Positions 1 to 8,159 of a stretch of 48,122 nt of DNA are shown here, piece by piece. The DNA is from Verrucomicrobiales bacterium (GTDB lineage: Bacteria > Verrucomicrobiota > Verrucomicrobiia > Limisphaerales > UBA9464). Numbering within the stretch: the stretch's first letter is position 1; each line of letters begins with the position of its first letter. Location: NCBI GenBank assembly GCA_027483345.1, contig JAIXUV010000276.1:1-48122 (forward strand), given 5' to 3'. The notes beneath the pieces are model-generated. The model worked only from the letters and a program-made list of their open reading frames with translations. It did no database searches and was not told the DNA's origin. A program made the translations under genes and the position numbers.

Positions 1-42
1 AAATCCAAGCCGGCCGCGAAGGCCTCCACGAAGACCCGTCCC

Positions 43-1479
43 ATGCTGATCAACGGCAAGTGGGTGCAGGCCCTCGGGGGCGGATCGTTCCCGACGTTCA
101 ACCCGGCCACCGGCGAACCGATCGCCAACGTCGCCGCCGGCGAGAAGGCCGACGTCGACCTCGCCGTAGCCGCCGCGCGGGCGGCCTTCGAGACCGGGCC
201 GTGGTCCCGGCTCACCGCCTCCGAACGCGGCCGCCTGCTGCTGAAGCTGGCCGACCTGCTGGAGAAGAACCTCGAGGAGTTCGCCCGGCTCGAGTCGCTC
301 GACAACGGCAAGCCCCTCGGCGTCGCCCGCGTCGCCGACGTGCCCCTCGCCATCGACCTCTTCCGCTACATGGCCGGATGGGCCACCAAGATCCACGGAC
401 GCACCTTCCCGATCTCCGTTCCCTACGCCCCGGGCGCACGGTTCCACGCCTTCACCCAGCGCGAGCCGGTCGGTGTCGTCGGACAGATCATCCCCTGGAA
501 CTTCCCGCTGCTCATGGCCGCCTGGAAACTCGGTCCAGCGCTCGCCACCGGCTGCACGGTCGTGCTCAAGCCCGCCGAACAGACCCCGCTCTCGGCCCTG
601 CGCCTCGGCGAGCTCATCCAGGAGGCGGGTTTCCCCGACGGCGTCGTGAACATCGTCACCGGATACGGTGAGACCGCCGGCGCCGCCCTCGCCGGCCATC
701 CCGGCATCGACAAGGTCGCCTTCACCGGATCCACCGAGGTCGGCAAGATCATCGTCCGCGCCGCAGCCAACGACCTGAAGAAGGTCTCCCTCGAGCTCGG
801 AGGCAAGTCGCCCAACATCATACTCGACGACGCCGACCTCGCCACCGCCATCCCGGGCGCCGCCAGCGCGATCTTCTTCAACCACGGCCAATGCTGCTGC
901 GCCGGCTCCCGGCTCTACGTGCACAAGAAGCACTTCGACAAGGTCGTCGAGGGCGTCGCCGCCGCGGCCAAGAAGATCAAGGTCGGCCCCGGCCACCTGC
1001 CCGACACCGAGATGGGCCCGCTCGTCTCCGAGGAGCAGCTCGCCCGCGTGCTCGGCTTCCTCGAGTCCGGCAAGGCCCAGGGCGCCAAGCCGCTCGCCGG
1101 CGGGACCCGCGCCGGGGACAAGGGCTACTTCGTCCAGCCCACCGTGCTCGTGAACACCAAGCCCGGCATGAAGGTCGTCGAGGAGGAGATCTTCGGCCCC
1201 GTCGTCTGCGCCATCCCGTTCACCGACGTCGACGAGGTGGTCGCCGCCGCGAACAACAACGTCTACGGCCTCGCCGCCGCCGTCTGGACTTCCAACGTCT
1301 CCCGCGCCCACACCATCGCCTCCGCCCTGCGCGCCGGCACCGTCTGGGTCAACTGCTACAACATCTTCGACGCGGCGCTGCCCTTCGGCGGGTACAAGCA
1401 GTCCGGATGGGGCCGCGAGATGGGCGAGGAGGCCCTCGCGCTCTACACCGAGACCAAGGCGGTCTGCATCCGGCTCTGA
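43..1479 (+). CDS. NAD(P)-dependent aldehyde dehydrogenase
   Basis: 478 aa ORF with ALDH motifs: IIPWNFPLLMAAWKLGPALATGCTVVLKPAEQTP, FTGSTEVGK, SLELGGKSPNIILDDAD, NHGQCCCAGSR (catalytic Cys), EEIFGPVV. Confidence 0.95.
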   Translation: MLINGKWVQALGGGSFPTFNPATGEPIANVAAGEKADVDLAVAAARAAFETGPWSRLTASERGRLLLKLADLLEKNLEEFARLESLDNGKPLGVARVADVPLAIDLFRYMAGWATKIHGRTFPISVPYAPGARFHAFTQREPVGVVGQIIPWNFPLLMAAWKLGPALATGCTVVLKPAEQTPLSALRLGELIQEAGFPDGVVNIVTGYGETAGAALAGHPGIDKVAFTGSTEVGKIIVRAAANDLKKVSLELGGKSPNIILDDADLATAIPGAASAIFFNHGQCCCAGSRLYVHKKHFDKVVEGVAAAAKKIKVGPGHLPDTEMGPLVSEEQLARVLGFLESGKAQGAKPLAGGTRAGDKGYFVQPTVLVNTKPGMKVVEEEIFGPVVCAIPFTDVDEVVAAANNNVYGLAAAVWTSNVSRAHTIASALRAGTVWVNCYNIFDAALPFGGYKQSGWGREMGEEALALYTETKAVCIRL

Positions 1480-1531
1480 GCCGAGCGTTCCCAGAAAGCG
1501 ATGCCGGGATCTTGCGGGTGGTGGATGGCGG

Positions 1532-1553
1532 CGATTCCCCGGTCGGGGAATCG
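1532..1553. repeat. Perfect inverted repeat / hairpin (CGATTCCCCG-GT-CGGGGAATCG)
   Basis: 10-bp perfect stem with 2-nt loop in the intergenic region after the ALDH gene. Confidence 0.7.
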
Positions 1554-1595
1554 TCGTGCCGGCAGGCCCTGGGTCGCGACGACCGATGAGCAGAA

Positions 1596-1637
1596 TCCAT
1601 CGTCCACGCCACGGGAACCGCTGGCGTGGACGATGGA
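1596..1637. repeat. Perfect 16-bp inverted repeat (TCCATCGTCCACGCCA-10 nt-TGGCGTGGACGATGGA)
   Basis: Arms 1596-1611 and 1622-1637 are exact reverse complements. Confidence 0.8.
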
Positions 1638-1691
1638 CCGATGCAATCCTCCGTGGCCATCGACGGGTCGCAGCGACCCACCCGAAGCTCC

Positions 1692-4349
1692 ATGACTTCC
1701 CCGAACCGTTCCGCCCACCGGCCGACGAGGATCACCTCCGGCCTCCTCCGGCATCTCCTCGGCCTGCTCCTCGCCACGGCCACGCCCCTGGCGGCCCAGT
1801 CGGCCAAGAAGCCCGCCCTGGAGATCACCATCGGCGCCAACAACACCCTGGTGATCCCCCGCTCCGCCCTGGGCAAGGAGCACCTGATGTCGGCCTCGCG
1901 GATCCCCCAGACCGTCGCCGCCACCTCTACCGGGTTGTCCGGCCGCGTCGTGCGGTTCGAGCTGTTCCACGACGGCGTGGACCTCTACGAGGCCACCGAC
2001 GGCCTCGTGGTGACCAAGGACCTCCCGGCCCGCCGGCTCCTGACCACCTTCCCGATCGTCGAGCAGGACGGCAACAAGGTGGTCATCGACTTCAACAAGG
2101 GCATGCGCCGCCTCTACACCGAGATGTGGATCGGCGGCCGGAACTTCAACTCGTCGGCCCGCGACGAGAGCCTGGAGATCCCGCAGTCGCGCGTGTTCCT
2201 CGCCGAGAAGAACGGGGACCAGCTGACCATCCGCCAGAGCGTCCAGGTCCGCGACCGCGAGTCCCAGTCGAACCTCGAGCAGCAGTTCGAGGTCCGGTAC
2301 TTCTTCACCCCGTACTCCGCCGGCACCTACAAGGGCAAGGAGGCCCCCGCGTCCGACCTGCGCTACTCGCGGTTCTTCGAGAGCCAGGCCCGGCTGGAGG
2401 AGACCACCGGACGTCCGTCGCCGCAGATGGCCCGCTTCGACATCTCGAAGCCGGTCGTCTTCCACTTCAGCGCGAACACGCCGGCCGAATACGTCGAGGC
2501 CGTGAAGGACGGCATCCTCTACTGGAACCGCGCCTTCGGCACCAACGTCGTCCGCGCCGAGAAGGCCCCCGAGGGCGTCACCGCCCCCGACCCCCGCTAC
2601 AACATCGTCCAGTGGGTCCCGTGGGACAGCGCCGGCTTCGCCTACGCCGACATCCTGCTGGACCCGCGCAGCGGCGAGTCGCAGCACGGCCAAGCCTTCA
2701 TGACCTCGGTGTTCGGCATCAGCGGCAAGTCCCGCGCCCGCACCCTGCTCCGCGCCATGCGCGAGATGGCCGGCGACAAGAAGTCCTCCACGATCCCGGG
2801 TTCCCAGGGCGAAGCCGCCCAGGGCTTCCCCTGGATGACCGCCAACGGCCTGTGCCAGATCCAGGCGCCGGAGTTCGCCCTGCAGTACGCCCAGGGCCTC
2901 GAGGACCTGCTGTCCAAGGAAGGCCTCACCGACGAGGCCACGCTGCGCACCTCGCAGGACTACGTCCGCCAGGTGGTCGCACACGAGGTCGGACACGTCC
3001 TCGGCCTGCGCCACAACTTCGCCGGCAGCGTCGCCGCCACGCTCAACCGCCTTGAGCTCGACGAGTGGTTCCAGTCCTACGTCACCAACGGCGTGCTCGA
3101 CTCCTACACCAACCGCTACGCTACCTCCTCCATCATGGAGTACCCGGTGTTCAAGTCGTCGGTGCAAGCCGGCTGGATCATCCGCACCCAGAAGACCCCG
3201 CTGCCCCACGACCGGGCGGCGATCCAGTGGGGCTACCTCGGCGGCACCGAGCCGCGCGACAAGAAGCTGCTGTTCGGCACCGACGACCAGGTCGGCGTCT
3301 GGGGTGACCTCCAGCGCTTCGACTTCGGGGTCGAGCCGGTCATCGGCGCCTACGGCCAGCTCGCCGAGGACATCCGCCTCCTTCCGAACAGCCTCGTCGA
3401 GACCTTCATCGGCGCGAAGGCGCCGCGGGATCCGCGCGACGCCGTCCCGGTGGCCGAGGTGAACCTCTCGCCCGACCGCGCCGCCGCGCGCCTCGCGGCC
3501 TCGTTCGCCGACATGCTCGGCTGGTTCCGCGCCGGCGCCCGCTCGATCCGCATCGAGAACCAGTTCGACTTCATCGGCGAGCTGAACGAGAAGGACCGCG
3601 CCAAGGCCCACTGGAAGGACCTCAACGACCAGTTCGAACGTCTCGGCGGCGTGGACCGCGCCCTCTTCGCCTTCCTCCCGCTCGACCTGAAGCTCGAACT
3701 CAAGGACGCGCCCAAGGGCGTCAACACCGCCGAGAAGGTCTCCGCCTCCGCCCTGCAGGCGCGGTTGAAGAAGCTCCTGGAGACGCCCGCCTACACCAAC
3801 TTCGTCGGCCTCGACGAGAAGAAGTACGCGTTCACGCCCGAGGAGAAGGAGATCATCCTCAAGCGCGGTGAGAAGTACTTCGCCGAGCTCGAGACCGAGC
3901 TGGTGAAGCAGGTGTGCCAACGCCTGGAGAACGCGCCGCGCGACCTCGCCCTCACCGCCGTCGAGACCCTCGAGGAGGCGGACATCACGGCCAAACTCGA
4001 GCAGCGCATCGGCGACGTCGCCCGGCTGGTGTTGACCGCCAAGGACGAGTCCCGGCGCATCAAGGGCAAGGTCGACAAGGGCTTCGTCGAGGTCGTGGAC
4101 TTCCGCTACGACGCGCCGACCCGCCTCGCCGCGGCCAAGATGCTCAACGACAAGACCGGCTCCTACCGTGGCTGGTCCATCGACGCCAAGGGCGACCTGA
4201 ACAAGGCCCTCAAGGACGAGGTGGAAGGCGCCCTGAACATCGCCAACTTCAAGGAGTTCAAGGAGTCCATGCTCTCCCGCACGCTGCGTGAGTGGTACCT
4301 GCGCCAGCAGGACGTCCTGCAGCTCCTGCCTCCCAAGCCCGGGAAGTAG
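1692..4349 (+). CDS. Secreted zinc-dependent metalloprotease (DUF5117/DUF4953-type)
   Basis: Long ORF (track start 1626; 1692 preferred because a signal-like N-terminus follows: MTSPNRSAHRPTRITSGLLRHLLGLLLATATPLAAQ). Extended zinc motif VAHEVGHVLGLRHNFAGS. Confidence 0.9.
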   Translation: MTSPNRSAHRPTRITSGLLRHLLGLLLATATPLAAQSAKKPALEITIGANNTLVIPRSALGKEHLMSASRIPQTVAATSTGLSGRVVRFELFHDGVDLYEATDGLVVTKDLPARRLLTTFPIVEQDGNKVVIDFNKGMRRLYTEMWIGGRNFNSSARDESLEIPQSRVFLAEKNGDQLTIRQSVQVRDRESQSNLEQQFEVRYFFTPYSAGTYKGKEAPASDLRYSRFFESQARLEETTGRPSPQMARFDISKPVVFHFSANTPAEYVEAVKDGILYWNRAFGTNVVRAEKAPEGVTAPDPRYNIVQWVPWDSAGFAYADILLDPRSGESQHGQAFMTSVFGISGKSRARTLLRAMREMAGDKKSSTIPGSQGEAAQGFPWMTANGLCQIQAPEFALQYAQGLEDLLSKEGLTDEATLRTSQDYVRQVVAHEVGHVLGLRHNFAGSVAATLNRLELDEWFQSYVTNGVLDSYTNRYATSSIMEYPVFKSSVQAGWIIRTQKTPLPHDRAAIQWGYLGGTEPRDKKLLFGTDDQVGVWGDLQRFDFGVEPVIGAYGQLAEDIRLLPNSLVETFIGAKAPRDPRDAVPVAEVNLSPDRAAARLAASFADMLGWFRAGARSIRIENQFDFIGELNEKDRAKAHWKDLNDQFERLGGVDRALFAFLPLDLKLELKDAPKGVNTAEKVSASALQARLKKLLETPAYTNFVGLDEKKYAFTPEEKEIILKRGEKYFAELETELVKQVCQRLENAPRDLALTAVETLEEADITAKLEQRIGDVARLVLTAKDESRRIKGKVDKGFVEVVDFRYDAPTRLAAAKMLNDKTGSYRGWSIDAKGDLNKALKDEVEGALNIANFKEFKESMLSRTLREWYLRQQDVLQLLPPKPGK

Positions 4350-4385
4350 GCCCCCCGTCCGACGGACCTTCCGTCGTTCGAACGA

Positions 4386-4411
4386 GACCCCCGGCAGCGA
4401 TGCCGGGGGTC
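4386..4411 (+). terminator. Putative intrinsic terminator, 11-bp stem with GCGA tetraloop
   Basis: GACCCCCGGCA-GCGA-TGCCGGGGGTC just after the metalloprotease stop, followed by TTCTGATT. Confidence 0.7.
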
Positions 4412-4574
4412 TTCTGATTCCCGGGGAGATCGGCAGGTCCCACCAAGGATCCGCGGATCGGGGGATCCACGGAGGACATTCTCCCGCAGAGAGGCGGAGA
4501 CGCAGAGACGCGGATGGCCGTCTCAACCCATCGCGCGGCGTCGCCAACGGGCAACTGACAACGAACAACGGACT

Positions 4575-4595
4575 CCGCGGCCCAAGTGGCCGCGG
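4575..4595. terminator. Hairpin CCGCGGCC-CAAGT-GGCCGCGG at the 3' end of the cco operon
   Basis: Perfect 8-bp stem immediately downstream (minus strand) of the SafE-like CDS; no clear T-tract. Confidence 0.4.
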
Positions 4596-4603
4596 CTACC
4601 GTT

Positions 4604-5281
4604 TCAATGACACACCAGGCCATTGGCGCCGGAAACGGGGCTCAGGTAGGGGATGCCCAAAGCCAGACCGCGCAGCACAAGCATCGCGCCCGTGACCGCC
4701 ACGCCGGCCGGGATGAAACGTTGCAGCCGCAACCGCCACACGAAGGGCATCCGTCCGCCGGCCAAGGTGATGGCCAACATCAACGGCAGTGTGCCCAGTC
4801 CGAAGGCCAGGTTCGAGGCGGCGCCGACGAGCGGTGACCCGGTTGCCGCCGCGGAGGCCGAGGCCACGTAGACGAGACCGCAGGGAAGCAGCCCGTTGAG
4901 CGATCCCAGCAACACCCGCGACCCGAGTGTTCCCCGGCCCAACAGGCGGCCGAACACGGTCTTCAGGAATTCGACCGCACGCAGCAGCAGCCCGGTGGGA
5001 GACCGACGGGTGCTGGCCACCAGGCCGGCGAGGATCAGCACCCCGGCGGTGATGGAGAGCCAGCGCTGGAATCCGGCGATGGCCAGTCCGCGTCCGAAGA
5101 GGCCGAACAGCGCACCCAGGACGGTGTAGGTGCCGAGGCGGCCCAGGTTGTAGAGCAGGCGTCCCGTCGCCGGATGGGAGCCGCCGCCGGAGGCGGAGAC
5201 GGCGACCGCCAACGGCCCGCACATCCCGGCGCAGTGCAGGCTTCCCAGCAGGCCGAGCAGGAATGGTGTGGCGTATTCCAT
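4604..5281 (-). CDS. Sulfite exporter TauE/SafE (UreH-like) family membrane protein, cco-cluster type
   Basis: MEYATPFLLGLLGSLHCAGMCGPLAVAV (characteristic SLHCxGMCGP), multiple hydrophobic helices; last gene of the cco cluster. Start at 5281 chosen over the track start. Confidence 0.85.
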   Translation of the reverse strand: MEYATPFLLGLLGSLHCAGMCGPLAVAVSASGGGSHPATGRLLYNLGRLGTYTVLGALFGLFGRGLAIAGFQRWLSITAGVLILAGLVASTRRSPTGLLLRAVEFLKTVFGRLLGRGTLGSRVLLGSLNGLLPCGLVYVASASAAATGSPLVGAASNLAFGLGTLPLMLAITLAGGRMPFVWRLRLQRFIPAGVAVTGAMLVLRGLALGIPYLSPVSGANGLVCH

Positions 5282-5303
5282 GGCTCCGTTCCCTCTGTGG
5301 GAA

Positions 5304-5783
5304 TCAGGACTGGGGCGCTCCGACGACGACGTCGCGATCCGTGTAGAACTCGTCCGCACCGACGGTCCAGCGCACCCGCACCTTCCAGAGTCCGTCACGC
5401 AGGCCGGCGGCGTCCACGCGCTGGACCCCATCCACGCCGGCGGTGAGCGGCATCCGCTGGTCGAGCCGGGAGTCCGAGGGACGATACAGCTCGATGCTGC
5501 CGGTGGCCCCGCGGCCCGCGTGGGCCGAAGGCAGGGCGATCACCAGGGAACGTCCGCCGGTGGCGTCGGAAATTCCGATCTGTGCGGGCAGGGCCGCGCT
5601 CCGGCTCACGCGGTCCATCTGGCTCTGATGACGCAGTTCCTCCTCGTAGTAGTCGGTGCGGACCAGGTCCTGGCGTTGCCCGATGGCGAAGACCGCCCAG
5701 CAGACCATCGCGCTGATGAAAACCGCGAAGTAGGCGACGATGGCGTAGGGCCACGGATTGCGGCGGATTTCCTGGAGATTCAT
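5304..5783 (-). CDS. FixH/CcoH family protein
   Basis: N-terminal TM segment PWPYAIVAYFAVFISAMVCWAVFA, then RTDYYEEELRHQSQMDR typical of FixH; lies between ccoG and the SafE-like gene. Confidence 0.85.
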   Translation of the reverse strand: MNLQEIRRNPWPYAIVAYFAVFISAMVCWAVFAIGQRQDLVRTDYYEEELRHQSQMDRVSRSAALPAQIGISDATGGRSLVIALPSAHAGRGATGSIELYRPSDSRLDQRMPLTAGVDGVQRVDAAGLRDGLWKVRVRWTVGADEFYTDRDVVVGAPQS

Positions 5784-5823
5784 GGAGGTGGAGATGACTT
5801 GGGATGGGCGGCGGACGGCGGGC

Positions 5824-7305
5824 TCACTCGTCGTTGCGGGGACCGGCGAACGTCGTGCCGAGGCCTTCGAGTCTCTTGCCGCCCGAGAAGACGCCGACCT
5901 TGATCCGCGTTGCAGATCCGGTAAGCACCGACTTGGGCAGGTAGACCATGACCGATGTCTGCACGAAGGACTCCTTCGGCGCGACGAGCGGATTGGCGCC
6001 CATCACACGGATCTTGCCCTCCACCCCCTCAAGAACGAACTCCACCGGGATGTCGTGGTGGGCCTTGTTGATGACCTTCACCGAATAGACGTTGCCGATC
6101 GTGCCGTCGGGTCCGGGTTGGTAGAGGGCGCCCTGAGCGCGGAGGAAGGTGGTCTCCACCGGGGCCCGGGTAAGGACGAGCGTGAGGAACAGGGTGACCA
6201 ACGCACCGAGCACGACCGCGTACATCAGCATGCGCTTGGTGAACCGCTGGGGCTCCCCCTTCTCCACGCTGTTCTGGGACGCGAAGCGGATCAGGCCGTG
6301 CGGACGGCCGACGCGGTCCATGATCTGGTCGCAGGCATCGATGCAGGCCGTGCAGTTGACGCACTCCATCTGGGTCCCGTCCCGGATGTCGATGCCGGTC
6401 GGGCAGACCGCCACGCACTGGCGGCAGTTGACGCAGTCGCCGTGGCCCTGGGCGGCCCGTTCCGAAACCGACTCGCCCTTGCGCCACGGGGCGCGGGACT
6501 CGCCGCGTTTGCGGTCGTACATCACCAGCATCGTGTTCTCGTCGAGGGCCGCCGACTGGAAGCGGCCGTAGGGGCAGATGAAGGTGCAGGCCTGCTCGCG
6601 GAACCGCGCGAAGATCGCGTAGAACAACAGCGAGAACAGGATCATGAACGTGAGCCCGGTGACGTGGTTGCGGGGGTCGTCCAGCTGGATCCTCAACAAC
6701 TGGTCGCTGCCCACGATGTAGGCGAAGAGGGTGTTGCCCACGATGAAGGAGACGCCGAAGAAGACGGCGTGCTTGAAGAGGCGCCGGGCGGTCTTGCGCG
6801 CTGTCCACGGCGCGTCCGACAGGGCCTTCTGTTCGGCGGAATCCCCGTCAATGAGGTACTCCAGCTTCCGGAACACCATCTCCATCATGATGGTCTGGGG
6901 ACACGCCCATCCGCACCAGAGCCGGCCGAAGGCGGTGGTGAAGACGATGATGCCGGTGATGAAGACGAGCATCGCCACGGCGAAGAGGATGGAGTCCTGC
7001 GGCCAGAACATCTGGCCGAGGATCGAGAACTTCCGCTCCACGATGTTGATCATCAGGAGGGGGTTGCCCTGGATGCGGATCCAGGGGCCCGCGAACATGA
7101 CGACGATGAGGACGGCGGCGAACCAGGCGCGGCGCGTGTGCCAGGTTCCGGAGGGCTTCTTCGGATAGAGCCAACGGCGGCGTCCCTGCTGGTCGGCGGT
7201 CGCGAGGTGGTCGCGGTAATCCTTCCAGTTGACGGGTTGCGACACGCCATGGGGATCCGGGGCCTCCACGGCGGAGATCCGGCCTTCTGCAGGTTCGTCT
7301 TTCAT
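5824..7305 (-). CDS. ccoG: cbb3 oxidase accessory protein CcoG (FixG/RdxA), 4Fe-4S membrane protein
   Basis: RPxLxP-type N-terminus; WCGWACPQTIMMEMVFRKLEYLIDGD; ferredoxin motifs CVNCRQCVAVCPTGIDIRDGTQMECVNCTACIDACDQIMD. ATG at 7305 (MKDEPAEG). Confidence 0.95.
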   Translation of the reverse strand: MKDEPAEGRISAVEAPDPHGVSQPVNWKDYRDHLATADQQGRRRWLYPKKPSGTWHTRRAWFAAVLIVVMFAGPWIRIQGNPLLMINIVERKFSILGQMFWPQDSILFAVAMLVFITGIIVFTTAFGRLWCGWACPQTIMMEMVFRKLEYLIDGDSAEQKALSDAPWTARKTARRLFKHAVFFGVSFIVGNTLFAYIVGSDQLLRIQLDDPRNHVTGLTFMILFSLLFYAIFARFREQACTFICPYGRFQSAALDENTMLVMYDRKRGESRAPWRKGESVSERAAQGHGDCVNCRQCVAVCPTGIDIRDGTQMECVNCTACIDACDQIMDRVGRPHGLIRFASQNSVEKGEPQRFTKRMLMYAVVLGALVTLFLTLVLTRAPVETTFLRAQGALYQPGPDGTIGNVYSVKVINKAHHDIPVEFVLEGVEGKIRVMGANPLVAPKESFVQTSVMVYLPKSVLTGSATRIKVGVFSGGKRLEGLGTTFAGPRNDE

Positions 7306-7369
7306 CGGAAGCAAGGCCCCGCCGCCCGCCCGAGGGCGACCCGGCGGGGCCGTTCAGCTGCGGGAACCG

Positions 7370-7954
7370 CTATTCGAAATCCATCTGGACCGGCGCGGGC
7401 GCCTTGTCCTCGGACAGCTTGGGATCGACGGGGTTGGAACCCCGGAGCGTGTAGATGTAGCTGGCCACGGCCTGGATCTCGCTGGGCTTCAGGACGCCAC
7501 GCCAGGTGAGCATGCCCTTCTCGGGCACGCCGGTGACGATGATCTTCACCGTGTCCACGTAGTTGGATCCGTGGATCCAGTAGGTGTCGCAGAGGTTGGG
7601 TCCGACGAGTCCGCCGCCGTCGGGCCGGTGGCACGGGGCGCAGAGGGTCTGGTAGGTCTGCAGGCCGTTGGTCAGCACCTGCGGGTCGGCGCTCGGCTTG
7701 AGCGAGGCGAGCTCCGACTCGAACCGTGCCAAGGCCGCGTTCTTGATGGCGTCGCCGGCCTTGGCCTCGGCGGCGTACTCCTCGGCCTGCAGCGGGCCCA
7801 TCTTGAGCACGTGGTAGTAGCCCATGTAGGCGAAGGCGATGGCGATGCAGATGTAGAAGAGCCACACCCACCAGCTGGGCAGGTTGTTGTCGAGCTCCTT
7901 GATGCCGTCGGCGTCGTGGTCGAGCAGCAGCGGGTCCTTCGGTTCCTCATTCAT
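7370..7954 (-). CDS. ccoP: cbb3-type cytochrome c oxidase subunit III (CcoP), single heme c motif
   Basis: DHDADGIKELDNNLPSWWVWLFYICIAIAFAYMGYYHV (FixP N-terminal domain), one CAPCH motif only, GMLTWRGVLKPSEIQAVASYIYTLRG. Confidence 0.9.
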   Translation of the reverse strand: MNEEPKDPLLLDHDADGIKELDNNLPSWWVWLFYICIAIAFAYMGYYHVLKMGPLQAEEYAAEAKAGDAIKNAALARFESELASLKPSADPQVLTNGLQTYQTLCAPCHRPDGGGLVGPNLCDTYWIHGSNYVDTVKIIVTGVPEKGMLTWRGVLKPSEIQAVASYIYTLRGSNPVDPKLSEDKAPAPVQMDFE

Positions 7955-8150
7955 GGTTGGTTCCTCCGTTGGCGGGCTTGATGACGGTGTCCTCGTCGTG
8001 CAGGGGCATCTCCCCCATCGTGGCGAGGAAGGCGGCGCGGTGGGCGAAGGCCCACAGCATGGCCCCGGTGAACACCGTGAAGAAGAGGCAGATGGAGACG
8101 ACTCCGTAGAGTCCCACGCCCCCGATGTCGTTGAGCACGTTCTTGATCAT
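7947..8150 (-). CDS. CcoQ-like small membrane protein
   Basis: 67 aa ORF with one TM helix between ccoNO and ccoP; overlaps the ccoP start by 8 nt. Confidence 0.7.
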   Translation of the reverse strand: MIKNVLNDIGGVGLYGVVSICLFFTVFTGAMLWAFAHRAAFLATMGEMPLHDEDTVIKPANGGTNHE

Positions 8151-8159
8151 GGGATGGGT

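Noticed and set aside
1443-4568. 1041-aa minus-strand ORF
   Set aside because: Antisense to the metalloprotease; low-complexity Leu/Gly/Glu/Val-rich translation typical of GC-rich shadow ORFs, no recognisable domain.
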